In this document: in pieces, positions 37,916-46,459 of the stretch
Layout of the letters: every line of letters starts with the position of its first letter
How positions within the stretch are numbered: position 1 is the first letter of the stretch
From: an uncultured Acidobacteriota bacterium
GTDB taxonomy: Bacteria > Acidobacteriota > Vicinamibacteria > Vicinamibacterales > CAVVIG01
Assembly: GCA_902825985.1 (NCBI GenBank)
Contig: CADEDC010000009.1
Coordinates: forward strand, 51,255 to 107,539
Reading direction: 5' to 3'
Length of the DNA stretch: 56,285 nucleotides
Translations under genes and position numbers: made by a program
Notes under the pieces: generated by a model
Database searches by the model: none
Seen by the model: only the letters and a program-made list of their open reading frames with translations
What the model was told of the DNA's origin: nothing

Positions 37916-38599
37916 ATGCCGTTGCTGGCCCCCGCTGACCAGGACCGCCTGCGCGCCGAGTTCTCGCTCATGACGCGCCGCGTCCACCTGCTGTTCTTCA
38001 CGCAGGCACTCGGCTCCGAGACCTGCCTGCTGACCCGGCAGATCCTCGACGAGTTCCCGCCGCTGTCCGATCGCGTCGTCATCGACGAGGCCAACCTGGT
38101 CCTCGAGCCGGATCGCGCCCGCCAGTACGGCGTCGACCGCGTGCCGGCGATTGCCGTGCTCTACGAGGACGAGACGGCGACGCTGCAGCCGCTGCCGGCG
38201 AGCGGCGCCGCGCCGCCGCTCGACTCGCGGATCCGCTTTCTCGGCATGCCGGCCGGCTACGAATTCGTCTCGCTGGTGCAGGCCATCCTGCTGGCCGGCG
38301 GGCGCGGGTCGCAGCTGTCGGCGGCATCGCTGGAGCGCCTCGCGCTGGTCGACAAGCCGGTCGTGATGCAGGTGTTCACGACACCGACATGACCGCACTG
38401 CCCGCGAGCCGTGACGCTCGCGCACGAGATGGCCTTTGCCAGCCCGCAGATCACGGCGTACGCGGTCGAAGCCACCGAGTACCCGGACCTCGCCCGTCGC
38501 TACCGGGTCACCGGCGTGCCCAAGACCGTCGTCAACGAACACATCGAGATCCTCGGTGGCCTCCCGGAGGATGCCTTCATCGAACAGGCACTGGGCTAG
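37916..38599 (+). CDS. Protein disulfide oxidoreductase, probable selenoprotein (UPHC active site)
   Basis: Two tandem thioredoxin folds, 227 residues if the in-frame TGA at 38390-38392 is read as selenocysteine (residue 159). The frame continues without a break to the TAG at 38597-38599. The residues around it (QVFTTPT-U-PHCPRAVTLAHEMA) match the second active site of archaeal and bacterial glutaredoxin-like disulfide oxidoreductases, where the family has CPYC or CPHC. Sec would therefore replace the attacking Cys, with Cys162 resolving. A cis-Pro follows at 202 (GVPKT). The N-terminal fold has SETC (34-37), so its first Cys is lost, and a cis-Pro at 78. A bSECIS-like hairpin is at 38403-38422. 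It is cytoplasmic, with no signal peptide. A sequencing error in a Cys codon is the main alternative. Confidence 0.85.
38403..38422 (+). promoter_or_regulatory. Bacterial SECIS-like hairpin after the in-frame TGA
   Basis: A perfect 7-bp stem (CGCGAGC at 38403-38409, GCTCGCG at 38416-38422) closes a 6-base loop CGTGAC. The loop begins 17 bases after the TGA, and has G then T at its second and third positions. A spacing of roughly 16-37 bases and a G among the first two loop bases are the known features of bacterial SECIS elements bound by SelB. Confidence 0.75.
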
Positions 38600-38640
38600 G
38601 CGCCGGGAACGGTGCACCAGTGGCGTTGTAGAGTGATGCT

Positions 38641-40497
38641 GTGGCCCGCGTGATCTGCACCGCCCTGCTTGCCAGCCTGCTCGTCGCCGGCGCACCGGCC
38701 TGGGCGGCGGCACCGGTCGAGTACCGACTGTCCTTCCCCGCCCCCGAACATCACTGGATGCAGGTCGAGGTGCGGGTGCCGGAGGTCGGCGCCGGGCCGG
38801 TCGACCTGCGCATGAGCCGGACGTCGCCCGGCCGCTACGCCCTGCATGAGTTCGCCAAGAACGTCTACGACGTCCGCGCCTTCGACGCCAACGATCGCGA
38901 GATCCCGGTCGTCCAGCCGGATCCGTTCGGCTGGCGCGTCGAACGCCACGGCGGCGTCGTCCGCGTCGAGTACAAGGTGTTCGGCGACCGCGTCGACGGA
39001 ACCTACCTGGCCGTCGATCCAACGCACGCGCACATCAACATGCCGGCGGCCCTCATGTTCGCCCGCGGCCTCGACGACCGCGGCGCGATCCTCACCTTCA
39101 CGCCGCCGGCCGGTCGCGAGACATGGCAGGTGGCGACGCAGTTGCTGCCCGGCCGGCACCGGCTCGAGTTCACCGCGCCGAACCTGCAGTATCTGATGGA
39201 CAGTCCGGTCGAATTCGGGCCGGTGGCGCTGCAGACCTTCGTTCTCGATGGCCGCACGTTCCGGTTCGCCGCGCACCACGACGGCACCGGGGCCGAGCTG
39301 GACAGCTTCGTGCGTGACGTGCGCGAAATCGTCGCCGAACAGCGGACGATCTTCGGCGAGTACCCCGCCTACGATTCCGGGCACTACACGTTCCTCGCCG
39401 ACTACCTGCCGTACGCGAGCGGCGACGGCATGGAACATCGCAACAGCACCGTGATCAGCGCCGCCGGCTCGATTCGCCAGGATCGGGGGCGGCTGCTCGG
39501 CACGGTGGCGCACGAGTTCTTCCACAACTGGAACGTCGAGCGAATCCGGCCACGCGCGCTCGAGCCGTTCGACTTCGAAGCCCCGAACATGTCGGGCGAG
39601 CTGTGGCTCGCCGAGGGGTTCACCCAGTATTACGGCCCGTTGACGCTGAGCCGCGCCGGACTCGCCGATCTGTCGACGACGGCCGCCACGCTCGCCGGCC
39701 TCATCTCGACCGTCGCCCTCAACCCGGCGCGCCTGGTCCGTGGCGCGGACGCGATGAGCCGCATGGCGGTCTTCACCGACGGCGGCCGTCCGATCGATCC
39801 GACCAACTGGTCGACCACCTACATCTCCTACTATCCGTACGGCGCCGCCATTGCGCTCGCCCTCGACCTCACCTTGCGCGAGCGATTCGACGGTCGTGTC
39901 ACGCTCGATGACTTCATGCGGGCGATGTGGCGGACCTACGGCAAGCCGGGTGGAAGCCGGGTCGGCTACGTGGACCGGCCCTATACGCTGGCCGACGCCG
40001 AGCGGAGCCTCGCCGAGGTGACCGGCTCACCGGCGTTTGCCGCCGAGTTCTTCGCTCGCTACGTCACCGGCCACGAAGCGGCCGACTACGAACGGCTGCT
40101 CGCGCCGGCCGGCCTGCTGCTTCGCCGCCGTCAGCCCGGGGCCGCCTGGATCGGCGACGTCCGTTTCGCGAGCGGCACCAGCGGCTTGCGCGTCGACAGT
40201 GCGACGGTGCCGGGGAGCCCCCTGTACGATGCCGGCATCGACCGCGGCGACGAAGTGGTCGAACTGGCGGGACGTCCCGTCGCCGATGCGCGGGCGCTGG
40301 CGGCCGTGGTGTCGGCGGCGGGGCCCGGCGACCGCCTCCAGGCGACGATCGCCGACCGTGCCGGCACGACACGCCGCGTCACGCTGACGCTCGCCGGCGA
40401 CCCATCGGTGGAACTGGTAGCGGTCGAAGAGGCCGGCGGCCGGCTGACCGAGGCTCAGCGGACCTTTCGCCGCCGCTGGCTCGGGTCTCAGCGATAA
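38641..40497 (+). CDS. M61 glycyl aminopeptidase family protein with PDZ domain
   Basis: A 618-residue exported protein. A signal peptide (1-23) leads into the M61 N-terminal beta domain, then the gluzincin catalytic domain with GDGMEHRNS (261-269, the GAME-like loop), HEFFH (His291, Glu292, His295) and the third ligand Glu325 in WLAEGFT. Residues about 500-590 form a PDZ domain (PGSPLYDAGIDRGDEVVELAG). M61 enzymes cleave N-terminal small residues, mainly Gly or Ala, from peptides. It acts in the periplasm. The start is GTG at 38641, 41 bases after the selenoprotein gene. Confidence 0.94.
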   Translation: MARVICTALLASLLVAGAPAWAAAPVEYRLSFPAPEHHWMQVEVRVPEVGAGPVDLRMSRTSPGRYALHEFAKNVYDVRAFDANDREIPVVQPDPFGWRVERHGGVVRVEYKVFGDRVDGTYLAVDPTHAHINMPAALMFARGLDDRGAILTFTPPAGRETWQVATQLLPGRHRLEFTAPNLQYLMDSPVEFGPVALQTFVLDGRTFRFAAHHDGTGAELDSFVRDVREIVAEQRTIFGEYPAYDSGHYTFLADYLPYASGDGMEHRNSTVISAAGSIRQDRGRLLGTVAHEFFHNWNVERIRPRALEPFDFEAPNMSGELWLAEGFTQYYGPLTLSRAGLADLSTTAATLAGLISTVALNPARLVRGADAMSRMAVFTDGGRPIDPTNWSTTYISYYPYGAAIALALDLTLRERFDGRVTLDDFMRAMWRTYGKPGGSRVGYVDRPYTLADAERSLAEVTGSPAFAAEFFARYVTGHEAADYERLLAPAGLLLRRRQPGAAWIGDVRFASGTSGLRVDSATVPGSPLYDAGIDRGDEVVELAGRPVADARALAAVVSAAGPGDRLQATIADRAGTTRRVTLTLAGDPSVELVAVEEAGGRLTEAQRTFRRRWLGSQR

Positions 40498-40507
40498 GGG
40501 AGTGCCG

Positions 40508-41095
40508 ATGCCCGTCCCCTGGTTGCGCGTCCTCGACACCGTCCTGAGTCTGGCCGAACTCACCCGCAAGGTGAACCGGCGGCCGGCGGCGGTCATCGGC
40601 GAGGCGGCGGACGCCACCGCCCTGCCATCGGCCGCTTCGCCGATCGAGGCCCGTCTCGCCGGCGTCGTGGTCGCCGCGTTGAAGGAGGCCTTCGACCGCG
40701 ATCACCAGCGTGTGCAACTGGAACGGGAACAGCGCGAGGCGGACCATCAGCGCGCCGAGCGGCTGCTGCGTCTCGAGCTCGTCCGGCAGGCCGGTGAGCG
40801 GGAGCTGGCGCAGCTGCGGCTGGTCGCCGTCATCGCCGGCGGGAGCTGGCTGGCGACGGTGCTGTTCGCGGGATTCGCGGCCGATCTCAACGTCGCGACG
40901 CGCGTGCTGCTCGGCGTGGGCTGGATCCTGCTGCTGGCGGCGCTGGCGACGGCGTTCGCCGCGCAAACGGCGGTGGCGGCGTGGCTGGCGCATCCGCCCG
41001 AGCGGGTGGTCCATCCGGGCGGCGCCGGCGTGGCGGCGCCGTGGCTGCTGCTCGGCGGCCTCGCCATCACCGCAGTGGCGGTCCTCGTCCGCTGA
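40508..41095 (+). CDS. Two-helix membrane protein of unknown function
   Basis: A 195-residue protein. Residues about 55-105 form a charged helix rich in Arg, Glu and Gln that may be a coiled coil (KEAFDRDHQRVQLEREQREADHQRAERLLRLEL). Two or three hydrophobic helices follow (about 107-125, 133-157 and 174-194). I recognise no family. An AAGGGAG ribosome site supports the ATG at 40508, ten bases after the M61 stop, so the two genes are probably co-transcribed. Confidence 0.65.
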   Translation: MPVPWLRVLDTVLSLAELTRKVNRRPAAVIGEAADATALPSAASPIEARLAGVVVAALKEAFDRDHQRVQLEREQREADHQRAERLLRLELVRQAGERELAQLRLVAVIAGGSWLATVLFAGFAADLNVATRVLLGVGWILLLAALATAFAAQTAVAAWLAHPPERVVHPGGAGVAAPWLLLGGLAITAVAVLVR

Positions 41096-41112
41096 CGTCG
41101 GCTGACGTGCGT

Positions 41113-41137
41113 GCCCACCGGCCGGCGCGGCCTGGGC
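41113..41137. terminator. Convergent hairpin
   Basis: A nested inverted repeat (GCCCA/TGGGC outside, GGCC/GGCC inside, 5-base loop) between the convergent membrane protein and FAD oxidase genes, directly next to the latter's stop. No T-run follows, so termination is not certain. Confidence 0.35.
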
Positions 41138-42745
41138 TCAGAGCCCGAGAACGCCCGGGGCCAGCACGCCGCGCGGGTCGAGCGCCCGTTTGACCCGACG
41201 CATGGCCGCCAGCCCCTCGCCGCCAATCCACTCGTGCACCAGCTGCCGCTTGATCGGGTTGCGCCCGACGCCGTGTTCGGCGCACGGCGCCCCGCCGCAG
41301 TCGATCGCCAGCCGACCGAGTGACAGCACCGCGTCCTTGCCGGCGATCAGCTCGGTGGCACTGCGCGGCATCACGTTCGGGTGCAGGTTCCCGTCGGAGA
41401 TGTGGCCCCAGACCGCGCCGTCCAGGCGGCGCTGCGCGAACTCCTGTTCGACCGCCGCCATGAAGTCGGCGAGGCGCGCGAACGGCACGATGACGTCGGC
41501 GGCGACCTTTTCGATGGCCGGGTCGATCGTGCGTTGCGCCAGCCCGACGCGCTGATTGACGGCGGTCGGGACCGCCTCGCGAAACGCCAGCAACGCCGCC
41601 TGGCGCCGGTCGCCGGGGAGCGCGATTTCGGTCCGCTCCAGCAGGCCCGCCCGATCGAGCAACCGGCAGAACCGCACGAGCGGCGTATCCGTCGCCTCGG
41701 CGGCGAGCGCGCCGCCGATCTCGGCGAAGGCGTCGCGCGCGGTGATGTCGGCCGGCAGTTCCAACGTCACGAGCAGCGCCAGGGCGGCGTCGCCCGGCAC
41801 CGCGATGTCGCAGGCGGCGTCGACGCCGTCCTCGTGCAGCAGCTCGAGGCAGCGACGGTCCATGTGCTCGATCGCCGAGACGTCGAGGCCGCGGCGGTCG
41901 GCCGACTGCCAGGTGTCGCGCGCCTGCGCCCGCAGCTGTCCCACCAGCGCGATCGCCTCGGTCCGCGAACGGCAGGTGACCCACGCCAGCGCCGTTGCCG
42001 GCCGCGGCGCCGCCGTGCGCAGCGTCGCGGCGGTGACCACCCCGAGCGTGCCTTCGGCGCCGATGAACAGATCGATGAGGTCCATGCCCGGGGCGGCGGC
42101 GTAGCCGCACGACACCTTCGGGAGATCCGGCCAGCGGTACGGCGGCACCTCGACCCTTACCCGCTCCGCCGACAGCTCGATGTCGAAGTAGCCGTCGGGA
42201 TGCGCGTGGACGGCGCCGCGCTCGACATCCAGCACGTCGCCGGTCGCGAGCACGACGGTGAGGGCCTCGACCCAGGCCCGCGTCGTCCCGTACTTGAACG
42301 TGGCGGCGCCGGCGGCGTTGGTCGCAATCACGCCGCCGACGGTGGCGCCCGGGTAGGTCGGCGCCGGCGGATACCAGGCGCCGCGCGGCCGCAAGGCGGC
42401 GTCGAGCGCCGACAGCGTCGCGCCGGGCTGGACGATCGCGCGATCGAGGCGTGCGTCGATCGCCGTCATCGCGGCGGTGCTCAGCACGAGGCCGCCGGTC
42501 GGCGTGGCGCCGCCGGTCAGCGACGACTGCGCGCCGACCGCCAGCACCTGGGGCGCCGACACCAGCAGCGCCGCCACCTCGCCTTCCGTGGCGGGTGTCG
42601 CGACCCCTTCGGCGCGGCCGCCCGGCACACGGGCCGCGTCGACGAGGTGCGCGTGGATGCGAGCGGCGTCGCGTGAAATCTCCGGCAGCGTGAGCCGGCC
42701 GCGCGGCAAGCGGCCGCGAATCGCGTGGGTGGCGGGCGAGGACAC
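41138..42745 (-). CDS. FAD-linked oxidase (GlcD/D-lactate dehydrogenase type)
   Basis: A 535-residue flavoprotein. The FAD-binding PCMH domain covers about 30-230, with QSSLTGGATP, PGATLSALD, PGATVGGVIATNAAG and FIGAEGTLGVVT. The C-terminal FAD-oxidase domain has GHISDGNLHPNV and ends with CAEHGVGRNPIKR, as in glycolate and D-2-hydroxyacid dehydrogenases. No Fe-S domain is fused. The likely substrate is a D-2-hydroxyacid. GTG at 42745 is chosen because a GGAG lies 11 bases upstream; the frame reaches 42841 but would overlap the divergent gene. Confidence 0.88.
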   Translation of the reverse strand: MSSPATHAIRGRLPRGRLTLPEISRDAARIHAHLVDAARVPGGRAEGVATPATEGEVAALLVSAPQVLAVGAQSSLTGGATPTGGLVLSTAAMTAIDARLDRAIVQPGATLSALDAALRPRGAWYPPAPTYPGATVGGVIATNAAGAATFKYGTTRAWVEALTVVLATGDVLDVERGAVHAHPDGYFDIELSAERVRVEVPPYRWPDLPKVSCGYAAAPGMDLIDLFIGAEGTLGVVTAATLRTAAPRPATALAWVTCRSRTEAIALVGQLRAQARDTWQSADRRGLDVSAIEHMDRRCLELLHEDGVDAACDIAVPGDAALALLVTLELPADITARDAFAEIGGALAAEATDTPLVRFCRLLDRAGLLERTEIALPGDRRQAALLAFREAVPTAVNQRVGLAQRTIDPAIEKVAADVIVPFARLADFMAAVEQEFAQRRLDGAVWGHISDGNLHPNVMPRSATELIAGKDAVLSLGRLAIDCGGAPCAEHGVGRNPIKRQLVHEWIGGEGLAAMRRVKRALDPRGVLAPGVLGL

Positions 42746-42832
42746 GCGCGATCTTACTCCGACAAAATCGTCCCGGCACAGGTGACAAAAGCGTCTGCGG
42801 ATCGCATCGCACGCGTTTGTTAGACTCGCGCC

Positions 42833-44083
42833 GTGGATCACGCCGCGTTCGTCCCTTCACTCATCTGGATCGCCCCGTTCGCCACGCTGCTCCTCGGTAT
42901 CGCGATCGTCCCGCTGCTGCTGCCGCACTTCTGGGAACCGAACCTCAACAAACTGATCGTCTCGGCGGCGCTCGGTGTCCCGGTGCTGATCCTCTACCTC
43001 CAGCATGCGCCGCAGGCGCTGCGGCACACGGCGGTCGACTACCTGTCGTTCATGGTACTGCTCGGCAGCCTGTTCACCATCTCGGGTGGCGTGTTGATGG
43101 ACGGCGACCTCGAAGCGACGCCGCTGACCAATACCGGCTTCCTCGCCGTCGGGGCGCTCCTCGCCTCGCTCGTCGGCACGACCGGCGCGTCGATGCTGCT
43201 GATCCGCCCGCTGCTGCACACCAACAGCGAACGCCGCCATGTCGTCCATACGGTGGTGTTCTTCATCTTTATCGTCTCCAACGTCGGTGGCTGCCTGACG
43301 CCGCTCGGCGATCCGCCGCTGTTCCTCGGCTACCTGCAGGGCGTCCCGTTCGCGTGGACGCTGCGCCTCACGCCGGCCTGGCTCACCACGGTGACCATCC
43401 TGCTGGCGGTCTACTACTGCTGGGACCGCCGGGCGTATGCCCGCGAACCGCTGATCGCGTTGCGCGCCGACAAGGGTCACGTCGAACCGCTGACGGTCGC
43501 CGGCAAGGAGAACCTCGTGCTGCTCGCCGGCATCGTCGCGTCGGCGGCATTCCTCGATGCCCCGTTCCGCGAGGCGGCGATGGTGCTGCTCGCGGCGATC
43601 TCGCTGGCACGGACGCCGAAATCGCTGCGCGACGCGAACCACTTCTCCTTCCATCCGATCCTCGAGGTGGCGGCGGTCTTCGCCGGCATCTTCGCGACCA
43701 TGATTCCGGCGCTGGATCTGTTGCGCGCCAACGGTGCCGCGCTGGGGGTGCGCGACCCGTGGCAGTTCTTCTGGGCTACCGGCGTGCTGTCGTCGTTCCT
43801 CGACAATGCGCCGACCTACCTGACCTTCCTGGCGCTCGGACAGGGGCAGAATCTCGGCACCGACGTCGTCGGCGTGTCGCACCAGACCCTCACGGCAATC
43901 AGTCTCGGCGCCGTCTTCATGGGCGCCAACACCTACATCGGCAACGGCCCGAACTTCATGGTCCGCTCGATCGCCGAAAGCCGCGGCGTCAAGATGCCGG
44001 GTTTCGGCGGCTACATGATGTACAGTGGCGCGGTTCTCATCCCTGTGTTCGTGCTCGTGACGTTCCTCTTCTTCAGGAGCTGA
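42833..44083 (+). CDS. Sodium/proton antiporter or anion permease of the ion transporter superfamily
   Basis: A 416-residue protein with about eleven helices. The two hallmark loops of the NhaD/CitM/ArsB superfamily are present: NVGGCLTPLGDPPLFLGYL near residue 152 and LSSFLDNAPTYLTFLAL near 322. The family uses sodium or protons to exchange cations or carry organic anions; the substrate cannot be read here. It starts with GTG at 42833 and is divergent from the FAD oxidase gene (87 bases between). The dienelactone hydrolase gene follows 52 bases later. Confidence 0.85.
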   Translation: MDHAAFVPSLIWIAPFATLLLGIAIVPLLLPHFWEPNLNKLIVSAALGVPVLILYLQHAPQALRHTAVDYLSFMVLLGSLFTISGGVLMDGDLEATPLTNTGFLAVGALLASLVGTTGASMLLIRPLLHTNSERRHVVHTVVFFIFIVSNVGGCLTPLGDPPLFLGYLQGVPFAWTLRLTPAWLTTVTILLAVYYCWDRRAYAREPLIALRADKGHVEPLTVAGKENLVLLAGIVASAAFLDAPFREAAMVLLAAISLARTPKSLRDANHFSFHPILEVAAVFAGIFATMIPALDLLRANGAALGVRDPWQFFWATGVLSSFLDNAPTYLTFLALGQGQNLGTDVVGVSHQTLTAISLGAVFMGANTYIGNGPNFMVRSIAESRGVKMPGFGGYMMYSGAVLIPVFVLVTFLFFRS

Positions 44084-44135
44084 TGCTCCGGCAGCGGACG
44101 CCGGTACGTCCGGATGAGACGCCGGAGAGCCGCCG

Positions 44136-44873
44136 ATGGAGCAGACGATGACGGTCGACACCCCCGCCGGGCCGATGCAGACGTTCGTGGTCCTGCCCGC
44201 GCGGGACGAGCCCGCCGCCGCGCTCATCGTCGTGCAGGAAGCGTTCGGCGTGAACAGCCACATCAGGAACGTCTGCCGCCGGCTGGCCGCGGAAGGCTAC
44301 GCGGCGTTCGCGCCGGAGCTGTTCCATCGCCTCGGCGACGGCGTCGACCTGCCGTACGACGACTTCGCCAAGGTGATGCCGGCCTTCGTCACGCTGACCA
44401 ACGAGCAGCTGCTCGCCGACATGTCGGCGGCGCTCGCCGCCGCCCGCGCGCATCCGCGTGTCGATCCGGGCCGCGTCGGCGTCATCGGGTTCTGCGTCGG
44501 CGGCTTCGCCGCGTTCCTGGCCGCCGAACGGACCGACGTGAAGGCCGCGGTCGCCTTCTACGGCGGCGGCATCGTCCACGAGCGGCCGGGCATCGCCCTG
44601 AAGCCGCTGCTCGCCGACGTCGACGGCATCCAGTCGCCGGTGCTGCTGGTCTTCGGCAGCCAGGACCAGTCGATTCCCGGCACCGACATCGACGCGATCC
44701 AGGAGAGCCTGGCGAACGCCGGCAAGCCGCATACGATCGTCGTGATGCCGGAGGGAGGTCATGGCTTCGCGTGTGACGAGCGGGCCGCCTACCATCAGGC
44801 GTCGGCCGACGAGGCGTGGCGCATCACGTTCGAATGGCTCGACCGCCACCTGCGGCAGTCCGGGCACTGTTGA
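44136..44873 (+). CDS. Dienelactone hydrolase family protein
   Basis: A 245-residue alpha/beta hydrolase. The family's Cys nucleophile is Cys120 in GFCVGG, the acid is Asp177 (GSQDQS) and the base is His209 (GGHGF), with the Glu36 of the QEAFG motif. Dienelactone hydrolases open cyclic lactones, but many family members have unknown substrates. It is cytoplasmic, with no signal peptide. No catabolic genes surround it, so the true substrate is open. The following 137 bases hold a short GC palindrome (44907-44920) and no gene. Confidence 0.9.
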   Translation: MEQTMTVDTPAGPMQTFVVLPARDEPAAALIVVQEAFGVNSHIRNVCRRLAAEGYAAFAPELFHRLGDGVDLPYDDFAKVMPAFVTLTNEQLLADMSAALAAARAHPRVDPGRVGVIGFCVGGFAAFLAAERTDVKAAVAFYGGGIVHERPGIALKPLLADVDGIQSPVLLVFGSQDQSIPGTDIDAIQESLANAGKPHTIVVMPEGGHGFACDERAAYHQASADEAWRITFEWLDRHLRQSGHC

Positions 44874-45010
44874 CATCGGTCAGCGCACGGCTGAGGCACG
44901 GTGTGCGCGGCCCCGGCCGCGTCATGCCGGGCTTGCCTTTCGCGCACGGCCGGTTCACTCTATGGGGCTTGTAAGGTTCACAGTTTTTCGTTCCGGCTCG
45001 GAGGGCTGGC

Positions 45011-45841
45011 ATGCACACATCCCGAATGTCGCGTTCGCTCGTTGCTACCCTGATTGCCTGCGTCGCGTCGACGCAGCTGTCCGTCGCGCAGACGCAGACG
45101 GCGAAGCCGTTCGAGCCGCAGGTCGGTCAGGCCGGCAAGGACGTCGTCTGGGTGCCGTCGCCGCAGACCCTGGTCGACAAGATGCTCGACATGGCGAAGG
45201 TGACGCCCAAGGACTACGTGATGGACCTCGGCTCCGGTGACGGCCGCACGGTCATCACCGCCGCCAAGCGTGGCGCCACCGCCGTCGGCATCGAGTACAA
45301 CCCGGACATGGTGGAACTGTCGCAGCGCAATGCCGTGGCGGCCGGAGTGACCGGCAAGGCGACGTTCATGAAGGCCGACATCTTCGAGACCGACCTCTCG
45401 AAGGCGACGGTCATCACGATGTTCCTGCTGCCCCAGATCAACCTGAAGCTGCGGCCGAAAATCCTCGACCTCAAGCCAGGCACCCGGGTCGTCTCGAACA
45501 CGTTCACGATGGACGACTGGACGCCGGACGAGACGTTCACCATCTCGCAGCCAGAGGGGAGCACCGAACCCTGCATCAGCTGGTGCACGGCGCTGCTGTG
45601 GATCGTCCCGGCCAAGGTGGATGGCACCTGGAAGCTCGGCCAGGGCGAGCTGACACTGACCCAGACGTTCCAGAACGTCAGCGGCACGCTCAAGAACGGC
45701 AGCAACTCGACCGCGGTCTCCGGCAAGTTGAACGGCGAGGAGATCGTCTTCAACGCCGGTGCGACCGAGTATCGCGGGCGCGTGTCCGGCAACGGCATGC
45801 AGGGGACTTCGGCAGCCGGCAACTGGTCGGCGTCCCGATAG
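45011..45841 (+). CDS. Exported FAM173-like methyltransferase-fold protein
   Basis: A 276-residue protein with a signal peptide (about 1-26, ending SVA-Q). A class I methyltransferase domain follows: VVWVPSPQTLVDKML (45-59), motif I MDLGSGDGRT (71-80), the acidic end of motif II at Glu95 (GIEYNP), and ADIFETDLSKATVITMFLLPQ. These blocks resemble the FAM173 protein-lysine methyltransferases. The last 100 residues are a beta-rich domain (GQGELTLTQTFQNVSGTLKNG). A secreted SAM-dependent enzyme is unexpected, because SAM is cytoplasmic. A GGAGGG ribosome site precedes the ATG at 45011. Confidence 0.8.
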   Translation: MHTSRMSRSLVATLIACVASTQLSVAQTQTAKPFEPQVGQAGKDVVWVPSPQTLVDKMLDMAKVTPKDYVMDLGSGDGRTVITAAKRGATAVGIEYNPDMVELSQRNAVAAGVTGKATFMKADIFETDLSKATVITMFLLPQINLKLRPKILDLKPGTRVVSNTFTMDDWTPDETFTISQPEGSTEPCISWCTALLWIVPAKVDGTWKLGQGELTLTQTFQNVSGTLKNGSNSTAVSGKLNGEEIVFNAGATEYRGRVSGNGMQGTSAAGNWSASR

Positions 45842-45861
45842 TCGCGCCGGCCCACCTCGCA

Positions 45862-45892
45862 GACGGCGTGCCGCTCACGCGAGCACGCCGTC
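45862..45892. terminator. Convergent hairpin terminator candidate
   Basis: A perfect 9-bp inverted repeat (GACGGCGTG and CACGCCGTC, 13-base loop) lies at the junction of the convergent methyltransferase-like gene and the small gene at 45875. Its right arm lies inside the latter's last codons. No T-run is present. Confidence 0.45.
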
Positions 45893-46312
45893 CCACTCCG
45901 GTCCCTTCACCAATCTGTAGCGATTGCTGCGTGTGCCGGCGGGACCGGCGAGGCTGCCGCTGGCCGTCGTTCCAGCTCCCGGACGGCCCGCATCGTCGTT
46001 GTCGAACACGAACAGCAGTTCGTGATCGTCGAAGTGGGTGAGCCACTCGTCCCAGTCGATCGGCCGGAATGCCGCGACGCCGGGAAAGTTGAAGCGCAGC
46101 CCGGCGCCGCCGTCGACGACATGGAGATCGCCGGGCGGCCCGGACGAGCTCGCCTCCCCCGTCGCCGGTTGGGCCTGACGGGCGGCCGCCCATCCCTTGA
46201 TTACCCGATGATCGCGGGTTGCCAGTGTCGCCGCCGTCCAGCTGGTCGCGTCGTCATTCGTGACCCGGGCGACGTCGCCGCGCCCCGGCAAGAGCGGTCC
46301 TTCGGTTTTCAC
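45875..46312 (-). CDS. Small conserved protein of unknown function
   Basis: A 145-residue protein. The core LATRDHRVIKGWAAARQAQPATGE (about 29-52), then LRFNFPGVAAFRPIDWDEWLTHFDDHELLFVFDN (about 69-102) and RSNRYRLVKGPEWDG, follows a family of small soluble bacterial proteins of unknown function that I know by pattern only. The start is GTG at 46312, supported by AGGAGG six bases before it. That ribosome site sits in the loop of a small hairpin (AGACA/TGTCT). It is 147 bases downstream of the sigma factor gene on the same strand. Confidence 0.7.
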   Translation of the reverse strand: MKTEGPLLPGRGDVARVTNDDATSWTAATLATRDHRVIKGWAAARQAQPATGEASSSGPPGDLHVVDGGAGLRFNFPGVAAFRPIDWDEWLTHFDDHELLFVFDNDDAGRPGAGTTASGSLAGPAGTRSNRYRLVKGPEWDGVLA

Positions 46313-46459
46313 AGACAACCTCCTGTCTTCACGGACACCCGCCTCGCGTGGTTGCGATGGTGACGAGCAAGATGTGCGCCGCAGCCGTCGGGGCAACGAC
46401 GGCTGGGCCATACCCTGAAGACGCACGGAGGTGGAGTCCCGTCGGCGGGAGCAATGCCC

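Noticed and set aside
38390-38392. TGA read as a true stop, giving a 158-residue single-domain protein and a separate 62-residue gene.
   Set aside because: The downstream frame is the same, it continues the known active-site sequence and fold without a break, and a SECIS-like hairpin follows. A stop would leave two half proteins, each without a complete CxxC site.
44907-44920. GCGGCC/GGCCGC palindrome after the dienelactone hydrolase gene, considered as a terminator.
   Set aside because: The loop is only two bases and no T-run follows; such palindromes are frequent at this GC content.
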